In this document: positions 34,332-43,682 of the stretch, in pieces
Numbering within the stretch: position 1 is the first letter of the stretch
Layout of the letters: every line of letters starts with the position of its first letter
Source: CAYVIB01 sp964451365
GTDB taxonomy: Bacteria; Pseudomonadota; Gammaproteobacteria; Pseudomonadales; Cellvibrionaceae
NCBI GenBank assembly: GCA_964451365.1
Contig: CAYVIB010000023.1
Coordinates: 1-64,000, forward strand
DNA length: 64,000 bases
Direction of reading: 5' to 3'
Notes under the pieces: model-generated
Database searches by the model: none
What the model was told of the DNA's origin: nothing
Seen by the model: the letters and a program-made list of their open reading frames with translations, nothing else
Position numbers and translations under genes: made by a program

Positions 34332-35549
34332 ATGTCAAGCAGCCAAAAACTCCATGTCGGCGAATTGCGGGTCGGGATGTTCGTTTCCAAACTGGACCGC
34401 GACTGGTTGGACACCCCCTTTATCATGCAGGGCTTTCTTATTGAAGACCCGGAAGATATCGACATTATTGCCGAGTACTGCGAGTACGTCTGGGTCGACA
34501 CCCACCATTCTGTTAAAGGCAGCACCTTCTCTTCCAGCGTCGGCACCGCCACATCCGCGCGTTCCACGCCTTACATTCACAAGGCCGAGTTGCAGGAAGA
34601 GCACCGCAAAATGTACAAAACTTTTCGCGAGGCGCGCTCGGCGACCCGGAACATGATGGACAATATCCGCCTGGGTGCGGCAATCGACAGCAGCCAGGCC
34701 AAGGACACGGTGAATGAATGTGTGCAGTCGGTAATCCGGCACCCGGACGCACTGCTTTGGATGGCCAAAATCCGGGAAAAGGCGGAGTACACTGCCGAGC
34801 ACTGTCTCAACGTTTGTATCCTGGCTATTGCCTTTGGCCGCCAACTGGGTTTGAGCGAGCCGGACCTGCAAAAACTGGGGTTATGTGGCCTGTTGCACGA
34901 TGTTGGCAAGATGCGGGTGCCGATTGAAATCCTTGACAAGCCCGCCAGCCTGACCCCTAAAGAATCCAACATGATGAAGGCGCACACGGTTCATGGACGC
35001 AACCTGCTGATGTCCACCCCGGGTATCTATGATGGAGTGATTGATGCCGCCTACAGTCACCACGAACGTATCGACGGCGATGGTTATCCCCGAAAACTTC
35101 CGGGCCATGGCATTTCCTATTTCACCCGCATTATTACCATCGTTGACGCTTACGATGCCATGACGGCGGACCGCTGTTATTCGGAAGCCAAAACCTCCAC
35201 CGAGGCTTTAAAAATCATTCACCAGAATCGTGGAACCCAGTTTGACGACGCGCTGGGATTCAAATTCCTGCAAACCATCGGCCTGTATCCCGCCGGGAGC
35301 ATGGTCGAGCTTTACACCGGTCAGGTGGGTATCGTGATCGAATCCAACCAGCGCTATCGCCACCTGCCCAAGGTGATCCTGTTGCTGGACGAGAAGAAAC
35401 AAAAACAGAAGGAACGTATAGTCGACCTGGCCCAGGTGGAATCCGGCGAACTGCCGCGCCGCTTTTTGGTCAAGCAGGTCTGGCGCGACGGCAGCTTTGG
35501 CATTTTGCTGCGGGAATACGCCAAAAAAGGACTTGTTCTTAAACGTTGA
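34332..35549 (+). CDS. HD-GYP cyclic-di-GMP phosphodiesterase
   Basis: A 405-residue cytoplasmic protein. The N-terminal part (about 1-130, HVGELRVGMFVSKLDRDWLD onward) matches the DUF3391 domain found before HD-GYP domains. The catalytic domain (about 140-340) has HDVGK (His 189, Asp 190), SHHERIDGDGYPRKLPG with the GYP triplet at 251-253 intact, and IVDAYDAMTADRCY. These enzymes hydrolyse cyclic-di-GMP to GMP. It is the only phosphodiesterase in the window, while the large sensor kinase carries the opposing GGDEF domain. The first ATG (34332) has no strong ribosome binding site. Confidence 0.93.
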   Translation: MSSSQKLHVGELRVGMFVSKLDRDWLDTPFIMQGFLIEDPEDIDIIAEYCEYVWVDTHHSVKGSTFSSSVGTATSARSTPYIHKAELQEEHRKMYKTFREARSATRNMMDNIRLGAAIDSSQAKDTVNECVQSVIRHPDALLWMAKIREKAEYTAEHCLNVCILAIAFGRQLGLSEPDLQKLGLCGLLHDVGKMRVPIEILDKPASLTPKESNMMKAHTVHGRNLLMSTPGIYDGVIDAAYSHHERIDGDGYPRKLPGHGISYFTRIITIVDAYDAMTADRCYSEAKTSTEALKIIHQNRGTQFDDALGFKFLQTIGLYPAGSMVELYTGQVGIVIESNQRYRHLPKVILLLDEKKQKQKERIVDLAQVESGELPRRFLVKQVWRDGSFGILLREYAKKGLVLKR

Positions 35550-35564
35550 TTCCGCGTTTATAAT
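35536..35564 (+). promoter_or_regulatory. Probable greB promoter
   Basis: TATAAT at 35559-35564, just after the HD-GYP stop, with a weak TTCTTA 17 bases upstream. Transcription would begin about 35 bases before the greB TTG. Confidence 0.45.
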
Positions 35565-35604
35565 CGCCGCCTCCAACAAATTTATCGATTCGGGGATTTA
35601 TTCT

Positions 35605-36090
35605 TTGAAAGCCAGTTTAATTACGCGTGAAGGTTACGAAGCCTTAAAAAAGGAACACGATTATCTGTGGCGGGAAAAACGGCCCGACGTCACGAAAAAA
35701 GTGTCCTGGGCGGCATCATTGGGCGATCGAAGTGAAAATGCCGATTACCTGTACAACAAAAAACTGCTGCGCGAGATTGACCGCCGTGTCCGGTACCTGA
35801 GAAAGCGTTTTGATGAATTACAGATCGTGGACTATTCCCCACAACAGGATGGCAGGGTGTTTTTTGGTGCCTGGGTTGAAATCGAAAATGACGACGGTGA
35901 GAAAAAACGCTTTCGCATCGTCGGCAGTGACGAAATATACGAACGCAAGGATTATATTTCTATCGACTCACCGATGGCGCGGGCATTGTTGAAAAAGGAA
36001 GTGAATGATGAAGCGGTTGTTCACACACCCAATGGCAAAGCGGTGTGGTATGTGGTGAATATTGAGTACACCAAGAGTTGGGAATCGTAG
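35605..36090 (+). CDS. greB: Transcription elongation factor GreB
   Basis: A 161-residue factor that enters the RNA polymerase secondary channel and stimulates cleavage of backtracked RNA. The N-terminal coiled coil (about 5-75) has LITREGYEALKKEHDYLW, a basic GreB-type patch (REKRPDVTKKVSWAA) and GDRSENADYLYNKK with the acidic tip; the C-terminal FKBP-like domain has GAWVEIENDDGE and SPMARALL. The start is TTG at 35605 with GGGGA 8 nt upstream; the frame reads back into the HD-GYP gene, but the protein family begins here. Its last codons touch a fold-back repeat. Confidence 0.93.
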   Translation: MKASLITREGYEALKKEHDYLWREKRPDVTKKVSWAASLGDRSENADYLYNKKLLREIDRRVRYLRKRFDELQIVDYSPQQDGRVFFGAWVEIENDDGEKKRFRIVGSDEIYERKDYISIDSPMARALLKKEVNDEAVVHTPNGKAVWYVVNIEYTKSWES

Positions 36091-36180
36091 GTTGGGATAA
36101 GCTTTGCGAATCCCGACATGGGTTCGCGAAAAAGTGTTGGGATTCGCTTCGTTCAGCCTGCGCGGCCCGTCCCAACCCAC
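36088..36180. repeat. Fold-back repeat element with GGTTGGGA ends
   Basis: GGTTGGGA (36090-36097) and TCCCAACC (36170-36177) are inverted ends. Inside, GGGATAAGCTTTGCGAATCCC and GGGATTCGCTTCG again fold on themselves. The greB stop codon lies at the left edge. Short GTAGGTTGGG...CCCAACCCAC elements of this sort are scattered in many proteobacterial genomes; I base this on pattern only. Confidence 0.55.
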
Positions 36181-36194
36181 AAATCGGAAGAATG

Positions 36195-36237
36195 AAAAAA
36201 GCGCGGTTACACGAAGCGAGATAACCTTGTCGCTTTT
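36195..36237 (-). terminator. Terminator of the S9 peptidase gene
   Basis: Read on the minus strand: AAAAGCG, GGTTA, loop, TAACC, CGCTTTTTT. The stem is interrupted but the T-run is good and it lies just beyond the stop at 36244. Confidence 0.5.
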
Positions 36238-36243
36238 GAAGAA

Positions 36244-38208
36244 TCACAAATTAAAAATCGGGATAAAATTTTCCAGTTCTTCAGGCAATGGAATATCGAA
36301 TATCCGGCCATAAAAATACTGTTCCGCTTTCAGCATATGCGCAACGTTAAGCGAATTCCGAAATCCATGAGCTTCATCCGCATATTCAACGTAAGCGACC
36401 GGCAAACCCTTTTGTTTGACCGCGTTTACCATTTTGATGGCCTGATTAGGCGGAACAACTTTATCTTCAAGACCCTGGAATACCAGCAGCGGGCAATTAA
36501 GTTTTTCCGTGTGTTTGATCGGTGAACGCTGTTCGTAGATATCGCGGTCCCGCTCGTAATCCCCCACCAGCCTATCCAGACATTTTGCTTCGAATTTATG
36601 AGTATCCTGCACGAGCGTATTTAGATCGCCAATGCCGTAAAGCGAAACGCCCGCTTTAAAAGTATCGCGAAAGGTCAATGCCGCGAGCACGGTATAGCCC
36701 CCGGCGCTGCTGCCTTTGATGATCAGGCGGTCCGGGTCGGCCCAACCTTGCGCAACGGCGTATTCGGCGGCGGTGCAGACATCGTCGACATCGTATATTC
36801 CCCAGTTTTTATAAAGCAATTGGCGGTACTGTCGGCCATAACCCGTGCTGCCGCGATAGTTGACATCCAGCACGGCGAACCCGCGATTGGTCCAGTGCTG
36901 TACTTTCAGGTTCAGGTTATTGTCCGTGGCGCCGGTAGGGCCGCCGTGACAGGTAACAATTAGCGGAGGCAGTGCACCATCATCGTGATAGCGGGAATTC
37001 ATCGGCGGATAAAAATAACCGTAAGCTTCCTGGTTGTGTGTAGTGGTAAACGTAATGGCGCATGGAGCGGATATATCCTCGTCCCTGATTTCCAACGGCA
37101 GCGGGTTTATTGCGGTGCACGAACGGAAAGCTCCGTCAAAACGGTAAACAGCAGGAAGGCTTTTTTCCGACGCACCAATAAAAGCGGCCCGATTGTCGGC
37201 GGCGCTGATACCATCTATCGATGTAACTCCGACGTCGATATTTTCAATTTCCGTGTTGGCCGGATCCGAAATATCAAGAGTACTTAAATACCACTGCCCG
37301 CTTTGGTAATAAGTGGCGATAATTGATTTCGCATTCAGGAAAGCGTAGGTGGACATGTTGAATACCCACTGGGGCGTGGCAAATTCCGCCTCCAGGGAAG
37401 TTACTTGGGTGACTTCGGCATTGGGAACCGGGCAGCGGTAAATATTCCACCAGTTATTTCTGTCGGAAACAAAAAATAATTCTCCATCGGGAGACCAGTT
37501 GGGTTGAAAAATACTTTCGTTTCCATTGCCTGCAACCAAAAGCGGTGTTCCCGGTTCGCCACCATCTTTTAACTCGGCAACCCACAGTTGGGTGGCGTCC
37601 CAGGGCATGTCCGGGTGATTCCAGCTTAGCCAGCACAGCCATTTGCCACAGGGCGATATTTTTGGGCTGGCGTAAAAATCGCAGCCTTCGATTAACGTTC
37701 GGGTCCCGGTGGAGCCGTCCAAGTCAATCGTCGCAAGATAATTCGCCGGCTCCCGCGCGGTACTTTTGTGTTCTTCACATACGGCGACAAGTCGGTTGTG
37801 GCGCTTGTCGAGGCACAGGTCCGCAAATCGGAGTTGTCGCTCATCATTCTCCGGAATAAGGGGGGACGGGTTAAATGCAATACTGTTTTCCGCCGACTCG
37901 ATATCGGCTGAATAAACACGTTGATCGTCCGCCAGTACAAAGTAAATACGGTTGGCGTCTATCAGATAGCTGCCACCGCCGTATTCATGGACTTTCGATT
38001 TGGCACTCAACGGCCGCGGCAGAATCGATTGGATTTGATTGCCGTCGTACCGCATAATGGATACCCGGCCTTTTTCCTCCGGCAAAGTTTGCAGCCAGAA
38101 AACCCGACCCTCGTCCACCGTTGTTTCCTGGAGTTTGGGTGTGCCTTTTATCACCATATCGGTGGATATGGATGAAGGCCAGCTTCCGTAAACGCGTTTT
38201 GTTTTCAT
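36244..38208 (-). CDS. S9 family (prolyl oligopeptidase type) serine peptidase
   Basis: A 654-residue cytoplasmic enzyme with an N-terminal beta-propeller (about 20-380; repeated strands such as SPCGKWLCWLSW and WSPDGELFFVSD) and a C-terminal alpha/beta hydrolase domain. Catalytic residues: Ser in IKGSSAGGYT (about 490), Asp in FQGLEDKVVPPNQ, His in YADEAHGF. HGGPTGATDN and LDVNYRGSTGYG form the oxyanion region. It resembles the dipeptidyl or acylaminoacyl-peptidase branch. No signal peptide. ATG at 38208 has AAGGGTG just upstream; an in-frame GTG at 38214 is the alternative. Divergent from tilS with a 21-base gap. Confidence 0.9.
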   Translation of the reverse strand: MKTKRVYGSWPSSISTDMVIKGTPKLQETTVDEGRVFWLQTLPEEKGRVSIMRYDGNQIQSILPRPLSAKSKVHEYGGGSYLIDANRIYFVLADDQRVYSADIESAENSIAFNPSPLIPENDERQLRFADLCLDKRHNRLVAVCEEHKSTAREPANYLATIDLDGSTGTRTLIEGCDFYASPKISPCGKWLCWLSWNHPDMPWDATQLWVAELKDGGEPGTPLLVAGNGNESIFQPNWSPDGELFFVSDRNNWWNIYRCPVPNAEVTQVTSLEAEFATPQWVFNMSTYAFLNAKSIIATYYQSGQWYLSTLDISDPANTEIENIDVGVTSIDGISAADNRAAFIGASEKSLPAVYRFDGAFRSCTAINPLPLEIRDEDISAPCAITFTTTHNQEAYGYFYPPMNSRYHDDGALPPLIVTCHGGPTGATDNNLNLKVQHWTNRGFAVLDVNYRGSTGYGRQYRQLLYKNWGIYDVDDVCTAAEYAVAQGWADPDRLIIKGSSAGGYTVLAALTFRDTFKAGVSLYGIGDLNTLVQDTHKFEAKCLDRLVGDYERDRDIYEQRSPIKHTEKLNCPLLVFQGLEDKVVPPNQAIKMVNAVKQKGLPVAYVEYADEAHGFRNSLNVAHMLKAEQYFYGRIFDIPLPEELENFIPIFNL

Positions 38209-38229
38209 TGTCACCCTTAAGTCTCATTA

Positions 38230-39522
38230 ATGCAGAATCTGAAACAAGCTATAGCAAATATCAAGCCCGACCTGGGGCGCGCGGGCCAGGTGTGGCTGGC
38301 CTACAGCGGCGGTCTGGATTCCACCGTGCTGCTCCATGTTCTGAAAATGGAAAAAATCGCTTTTAAGGCGCTGCATATCAATCACCAACTTTCACCTAAC
38401 GCCGATAGCTGGCAACAGCACTGCATCGACCAGTGTAACAAACTGGACCGCGAAATTGTGGTGGAGCGGGTTGAGGTTAAGAACAAAGGCAAGGGGCTTG
38501 AACAAGCCGCGCGGCAGGCGAGGTACTTCTCTTTCGATCGCCATGTGAAAGCCGGTGATGTTATTTTGATGGCCCATCACCTAGACGACGATTGCGAAAC
38601 GTTGTTGTTCCGGCTATTGAGGGGTTGCGGCTTAAAGGGCTTGGCCGGTATTAAAAGAAAAAGGAATCTTACCGTTGGCGGCCGAATCCTTCGTCCACTT
38701 CTTTCGTTGACACGGAACGAGCTGCTGGAATACGCCAATCTCCATACCTTGAGTTGGGTGGAGGATGAGAGTAACAGGGACACCGAATTCGATCGTAATT
38801 ACCTGCGGGAAATGGTATTGCCATTGTTCCAACAACGCTGGCCGGGTTTCCGCAAACAGTTTTCCAACTCGGTAAAACTATTGCGCGAAAGTGAACAGCT
38901 GCTGAGTGAATATGGACAGCGGGACCTGCGGGAATGTGATATGCGTGAAGAGCGCCTGGGTAATAGCCTTAACCTGACGACCCTATCCGCATATTCCGTC
39001 GCGCGAAAGAATCATGTATTGCGCGAGTGGCTGGACATTCTCGGCTATACCGCGCCTGGGCTGAAACATCTCGATGAAATACAAAAAATGATTGATGCCC
39101 GCGAAGATGCGGCGCCGGTCGTGGATTTTGGCGAGTGTGAGCTGAGGAGGTACAGGAGCCGCCTGTACTGTTTGCCAAGGTTGCGTCCGGTGGATGCGCC
39201 GGTACTGCGATGGGATACCTCCGGTAATCTGGAATTACCCGATGGCAGTTGTTTATCGCTTTCCGCTTCGCAAGCGTTCCCCTATCCGAACCTGGAGGTA
39301 ACGTTTCGTCGGGGAGGGGAGCGAAGCAAACCCCTGGGGAGGGCCCGCTCCCAGACCCTGAAAAAACTTCTGCAGGAATATGAACTGGAACCCTGGCTGA
39401 GGGACCGGGTGCCGCTTATCCACTTCAACAGTGAGTTGATCGCCGTGGGTGATCTTTGGCTGTGCGATTCCGCTCTGGCGGATGCCGGAGCTAAATTTTC
39501 CTGGGCCTACCCGCATCGCTGA
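38230..39522 (+). CDS. tilS: tRNA(Ile)-lysidine synthase
   Basis: A 430-residue N-type ATP pyrophosphatase that converts C34 of the tRNA-Ile CAU anticodon to lysidine, an essential step for reading AUA. The PP-loop SGGLDS lies at residues 26-31 (YSGGLDSTVLLHVL). Further family motifs are INHQLSPNADSWQQHC, AHHLDDDCETLLFRLLRG with GLKGLAGI, and RPLL...LEYA...WVEDESNRD. The C-terminal TilS domain closes with LIHFNSELIAVGDLWL. Length is normal for gammaproteobacteria. Upstream of pyrG as in Pseudomonas-type genomes. Confidence 0.95.
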   Translation: MQNLKQAIANIKPDLGRAGQVWLAYSGGLDSTVLLHVLKMEKIAFKALHINHQLSPNADSWQQHCIDQCNKLDREIVVERVEVKNKGKGLEQAARQARYFSFDRHVKAGDVILMAHHLDDDCETLLFRLLRGCGLKGLAGIKRKRNLTVGGRILRPLLSLTRNELLEYANLHTLSWVEDESNRDTEFDRNYLREMVLPLFQQRWPGFRKQFSNSVKLLRESEQLLSEYGQRDLRECDMREERLGNSLNLTTLSAYSVARKNHVLREWLDILGYTAPGLKHLDEIQKMIDAREDAAPVVDFGECELRRYRSRLYCLPRLRPVDAPVLRWDTSGNLELPDGSCLSLSASQAFPYPNLEVTFRRGGERSKPLGRARSQTLKKLLQEYELEPWLRDRVPLIHFNSELIAVGDLWLCDSALADAGAKFSWAYPHR

Positions 39523-39734
39523 CAGGCCGGTGTCGCGACCGTGGAAGGCGCATAATTAATTGAGTCAAAACCACATTTCTGGTAATCTGGTGTCCCATCT
39601 TTAGGGGGATCTACCGGCGAGTCCAATTCTGCTTTGATGATCCGTCCTTCCTACCGGCAATACCGGGATCCTCAGTAGCGCACCGCAACTGAGCACTGTC
39701 AATCAGGTCACATTAAAGATCATCAAGGGTTCAA

Positions 39735-41363
39735 ATGACGCGATTTATTTTCGTTACGGGTGGTGTTGTTTCATCGTTAGGCAAGGGTATTGCGTCGGCG
39801 TCACTGGCGGCACTGTTGGAAGCCAGGGCGCAAAAAGTCACCATTCTTAAACTCGACCCCTACATTAATGTTGACCCCGGCACCATGAGCCCATTCCAGC
39901 ACGGGGAAGTATTCGTAACCGACGACGGCGCGGAGACGGATCTGGACCTGGGGCACTACGAGCGTTTTATCCGTACCCGCATGTCCAAGCGCAACAATTT
40001 TACCACCGGCCGTGTCTACGAAACGGTTTTGCGTAAGGAGCGTCGGGGCGATTACCTGGGCGCGACCATTCAGGTTATTCCCCATATCACCGATGAAATC
40101 AAACGCCGAATTCTGAGCGGCGGCGGTGACGCTGACGTGGCTCTGGTGGAAATCGGCGGAACCGTGGGTGATATCGAATCCCAGCCGTTCCTCGAAGCGG
40201 TGCGGCAGCTTAAAGTCGAACTGGGAAGCAAGCGGGCTCTGCTGATGCACCTGACCCTGGTGCCCTATATCGCCACTGCCGGCGAGACCAAAACGAAGCC
40301 TACCCAGCACTCGGTGAAGGAACTGCGGTCCATAGGCTTGCAGCCCGACATTCTCCTGTGCCGGTCGGAGAGACAGATTGACACGGACTCCCGGCGAAAA
40401 ATTGCGTTGTTCACCAACGTGGAAGAGCGGGCGGTCGTACCCTTGCCCGATGCGCAAAGTATTTATGCCATCCCCAGATTGCTGCAGAGTTTCGGCCTTG
40501 ATGAAATCGTACTGGATAAATTCGACATCGATGCGCCGGAAGCGGACCTGAGTGAATGGGATCGCGTGGTGGAGAATGAAACGAACCCGCAGCACGAAGT
40601 CACCATCGCCATGGTGGGCAAGTATATGGACTTGCTGGATGCTTACAAATCCCTGAACGAAGCATTACAGCACGCCGGTATTAACACGCGCACCAAGGTG
40701 CGGGTGAACTACATCAACGCCGAGGATGTCGAGACACAGGGAACGGCGATATTGGCGGGCGCCGATGGTATTCTGGTGCCGGGCGGTTTTGGCGAGCGCG
40801 GCCTGGAAGGTAAATTGATGGCCGTTCGTTATGCGCGGGAAAACAAAATTCCTTATCTGGGTATTTGCCTAGGTATGCAGTCGGCGGTCATTGAATTCGC
40901 CCGCAATGTGCTCAACCTCGAAGGCGCCAACAGTACCGAATTCAACCGCAAAACACCGCACCCCGTTATCGCGTTGATTACCGAGTGGACGGATGATGCG
41001 GGCAACGTGGAAACCCGTGATGAAACCTCCGACCTCGGCGGTACCATGCGACTCGGCGCGCAGGAGTGCCACCTGGAAAAGGATTCAAAAGTATTTGAAA
41101 TTTACGGTAAGCAGGAAATTGTGGAACGCCATCGTCACCGTTATGAGGTGAACAACCGCTACCTGGACCAGTTGCGCAAGGGCGGCTTGAAGATCGGCGC
41201 CTGGTCCTCGGACGATACACTGGTGGAAGTGGTAGAGTTGCCGGATCACCCCTGGTTTGTCGCTTGTCAGTTTCACCCCGAATTCACCTCGACTCCCCGC
41301 GACGGCCATCCTTTATTTACAAGTTATATCCAGGCCACCCTGGCAAACAAAAAGAGTGGCTGA
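39735..41363 (+). CDS. pyrG: CTP synthase
   Basis: A 542-residue enzyme making CTP from UTP, ATP and glutamine. The N-terminal synthase domain has TGGVVSSLGKGIASASLAALLE with the P-loop, KLDPYINVDPGTMSPFQHGE, and GGTVGDIESQPFLEAVRQL. The C-terminal glutamine amidotransferase (from about 290) has GVLVPGGFG-like GILVPGGFGERGLEGK, the nucleophile in LGICLGMQ and the His-Glu pair in QFHPEFTS. AAGGG precedes the ATG. It opens the conserved pyrG-kdsA-eno block, with 19 bases to kdsA. Confidence 0.97.
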   Translation: MTRFIFVTGGVVSSLGKGIASASLAALLEARAQKVTILKLDPYINVDPGTMSPFQHGEVFVTDDGAETDLDLGHYERFIRTRMSKRNNFTTGRVYETVLRKERRGDYLGATIQVIPHITDEIKRRILSGGGDADVALVEIGGTVGDIESQPFLEAVRQLKVELGSKRALLMHLTLVPYIATAGETKTKPTQHSVKELRSIGLQPDILLCRSERQIDTDSRRKIALFTNVEERAVVPLPDAQSIYAIPRLLQSFGLDEIVLDKFDIDAPEADLSEWDRVVENETNPQHEVTIAMVGKYMDLLDAYKSLNEALQHAGINTRTKVRVNYINAEDVETQGTAILAGADGILVPGGFGERGLEGKLMAVRYARENKIPYLGICLGMQSAVIEFARNVLNLEGANSTEFNRKTPHPVIALITEWTDDAGNVETRDETSDLGGTMRLGAQECHLEKDSKVFEIYGKQEIVERHRHRYEVNNRYLDQLRKGGLKIGAWSSDDTLVEVVELPDHPWFVACQFHPEFTSTPRDGHPLFTSYIQATLANKKSG

Positions 41364-41382
41364 ATACGGAGTAAACATTTAA

Positions 41383-42246
41383 GTGAAAAGTAAAACCATT
41401 ATTGTAGGTAGTGGCGGCAAGTCCGTCGAAGTGGCAAATGATAAACCGTTTGTATTGTTCGGCGGCATGAATGTGCTCGAATCGAAAGAGCTGGCGTTGC
41501 GCGTTGCGGAAAAATACGTGGAAGTAACGGATAAGCTCGGCATTCCTTACGTCTTTAAAGCCTCGTTCGATAAGGCCAACCGCTCTTCCATTCATTCTTA
41601 TCGCGGCCCGGGCATGGAAGAGGGACTGAAAATATTTCAGGCGCTGAAACAGGAATTCGGCATGCCGATCATTACCGACGTGCACGAAAACCATCAGGCT
41701 GCGCCGGTGGCCGAGGTGGTGGATATTATTCAGTTGCCGGCGTTTCTCGCCCGCCAGACCGATCTGGTGGAGGCCATGGCGCGCACCGATGCGGTAATCA
41801 ATGTAAAAAAACCGCAGTTTTTGAGTCCGGGGCAGATGAAAAACATCGTCGAAAAATTTGCCGAATGCGGCAATGAAAAGGTTATTTTGTGCGAGCGCGG
41901 TGCCTGCATGGGTTACGACAACCTGGTTGTCGATATGCTCGGTTTTCGCACCATGAAAGAGGTCAGCGATGGCCTGCCGGTTATTTTTGATGTGACCCAT
42001 TCGCTGCAGTTTCGCGATCCGCTTGGCGCGGCATCGGGTGGCCGTCGCCATCAAACGGCGGAACTGGCCCGCGCGGGAATAGCCGTGGGCATTGCCGGTC
42101 TTTTCCTTGAGTCGCATCCGGACCCGACGGCGGCAAAATGTGATGGCCCCAGTGCACTGCCGCTGGAAAAGCTGGAGCTTTTCCTGGCCCAAATTAAATC
42201 CCTGGATGACCTGGTTAAATCGTTTCCCGAACTGGATATTCAGTAA
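41383..42246 (+). CDS. kdsA: 3-deoxy-8-phosphooctulonate synthase
   Basis: A 287-residue cytosolic enzyme that condenses phosphoenolpyruvate and arabinose 5-phosphate to Kdo-8-phosphate for lipopolysaccharide inner core. Family segments: FVLFGGMNVLESKELAL, YVFKASFDKANRSSIHSYRGPG, ITDVHENHQAAPVAEVVDIIQLPAFLARQTDL, VNVKKPQFLSP-type NVKKPQFLSPGQMKN, and FDVTHSLQ. The start is GTG with GGAG upstream. PEP, the product of the next gene's enzyme, is its substrate. Its presence implies a Gram-negative LPS with Kdo. Confidence 0.97.
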   Translation: MKSKTIIVGSGGKSVEVANDKPFVLFGGMNVLESKELALRVAEKYVEVTDKLGIPYVFKASFDKANRSSIHSYRGPGMEEGLKIFQALKQEFGMPIITDVHENHQAAPVAEVVDIIQLPAFLARQTDLVEAMARTDAVINVKKPQFLSPGQMKNIVEKFAECGNEKVILCERGACMGYDNLVVDMLGFRTMKEVSDGLPVIFDVTHSLQFRDPLGAASGGRRHQTAELARAGIAVGIAGLFLESHPDPTAAKCDGPSALPLEKLELFLAQIKSLDDLVKSFPELDIQ

Positions 42247-42276
42247 ATTTTTACTTAAGAAAAGAGAGTGGTTGAT

Positions 42277-43563
42277 ATGAGCAAAATTTCGGACGTTATT
42301 GGTTTTGAGGTGATGGATTCGCGCGGCAACCCCACGGTGATGGCGGAAGTGGTTCTTGAATCCGGTGTGGTCGGCAGCGCGTGCGCACCTTCCGGTGCAT
42401 CAACAGGTTCGCGTGAAGCGTTGGAGCTGCGCGATGGCGATAAAAGCCGCTACCTTGGCAAAGGCGTACTGAAGGCCGTTGCCAACATCAACAATACAAT
42501 CAAGCCCCTGCTGGTTGGTAAGGACGCCGCAAATCAACGTGAACTGGATAACCTGATGATTGAGGCGGACGGAACCGAGAACAAAGCCAAGCTCGGCGCC
42601 AATGCCATTCTCGCCGTTTCCCTGGCGGCGGCAAAGGCCGCAGCGGCAGACAAGAAGATTCCGCTCTACCAGCATATTGCCGATATCAATGGTACTTCCG
42701 GCCAATACACCATGCCGGTGCCGATGATGAATATCGTCAACGGTGGCGAGCACGCGGACAATAATGTCGATATCCAGGAGTTTATGGTCCAGCCGGTATC
42801 GGCACCCAATTTTGCTGAAGCGCTTCGCATGGGTGCGGAAATATTCCACAACCTGAAAAAAGTGCTGTCGGGCCGCAGCCTGAATACAGCGGTAGGGGAT
42901 GAGGGCGGTTTCGCGCCGAACCTGCCTTCCAACGAAAGCGCACTGGAAGTTATTGCCGAGGCGGTAGCCAATGCGGGCTACGAGCTGGGCAAGGACATCA
43001 CCCTGGCACTGGACTGTGCTTCGTCCGAATTTTATAAAGATGGTGTTTACGATATGGCGGGTGAGGGCAAGAAGTTTTCCGCCTCCGAGTTTGCCGATTA
43101 CCTGGCCGAACTAACAAACAAATTCCCGATTCTGTCCATTGAAGATGGCATGGACGAAAGCGACTGGGACGGTTGGGCTGAATTGACCAAGAAAATCGGT
43201 AATAAAACCCAATTGGTTGGTGATGACCTGTTCGTGACCAACACCAAAATCCTGCAGGAAGGTATCAATAAAGGCATCGCCAACTCCATCCTGATCAAGT
43301 TCAACCAGATCGGTTCGCTGAGCGAAACACTGGATGCCATCAAAATGGCGAAGGATGCCGGTTATACCGCGGTAATCTCCCACCGTTCCGGGGAAACCGA
43401 AGATACCACCATTGCCGATCTGGCGGTGGCGACCGCGGCGGGCCAGATCAAAACAGGTTCCCTGTCGCGCTCTGATCGTATCGCCAAGTACAACCGGTTG
43501 CTGCGCATTGAAGCCGAGTTGGGTAGTAAGGCGCCTTATCGGGGCCGCGCGGAGTTCAAGTAA
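42277..43563 (+). CDS. eno: Enolase
   Basis: A 428-residue glycolytic enzyme that interconverts 2-phosphoglycerate and PEP; in many gammaproteobacteria it is also part of the RNA degradosome. Key segments: VMDSRGNPT near the start, SGASTGSREALELRDGD (loop), NIVNGGEHADNNVDIQEFM, GDEGGFAPNL, SIEDGMDESDWDGW, the signature ILIKFNQIGSLSET and SHRSGETEDTTIADLAV. I use the ATG at 42277 with the typical MSKISDVIG start; three upstream codons from a GTG are unneeded. A strong terminator follows. Confidence 0.97.
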   Translation: MSKISDVIGFEVMDSRGNPTVMAEVVLESGVVGSACAPSGASTGSREALELRDGDKSRYLGKGVLKAVANINNTIKPLLVGKDAANQRELDNLMIEADGTENKAKLGANAILAVSLAAAKAAAADKKIPLYQHIADINGTSGQYTMPVPMMNIVNGGEHADNNVDIQEFMVQPVSAPNFAEALRMGAEIFHNLKKVLSGRSLNTAVGDEGGFAPNLPSNESALEVIAEAVANAGYELGKDITLALDCASSEFYKDGVYDMAGEGKKFSASEFADYLAELTNKFPILSIEDGMDESDWDGWAELTKKIGNKTQLVGDDLFVTNTKILQEGINKGIANSILIKFNQIGSLSETLDAIKMAKDAGYTAVISHRSGETEDTTIADLAVATAAGQIKTGSLSRSDRIAKYNRLLRIEAELGSKAPYRGRAEFK

Positions 43564-43588
43564 GGTTTAGTGATTGTGGTTGTTCGCG

Positions 43589-43617
43589 AAAAGGCCGGCA
43601 TTTTTTGCCGGCCTTTT
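43589..43617 (+). terminator. Terminator of the pyrG-kdsA-eno unit
   Basis: AAGGCCGGCA (43591-43600), T5 loop, TGCCGGCCTT (43606-43615), then T-run. It separates eno from ftsB, so ftsB-ispD-ispF-truD probably has its own promoter after it. Confidence 0.93.
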
Positions 43618-43682
43618 TTCCATTTGGGGAAAGTTGTGTTATTTTTAGAAAACCCATTCGTTACCACGAGAATAACATTAGC

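Noticed and set aside
41317..42192. Minus-strand frame (291 codons) opposite kdsA
   Set aside because: Shadow of the kdsA coding strand; no ribosome binding site and no domain.
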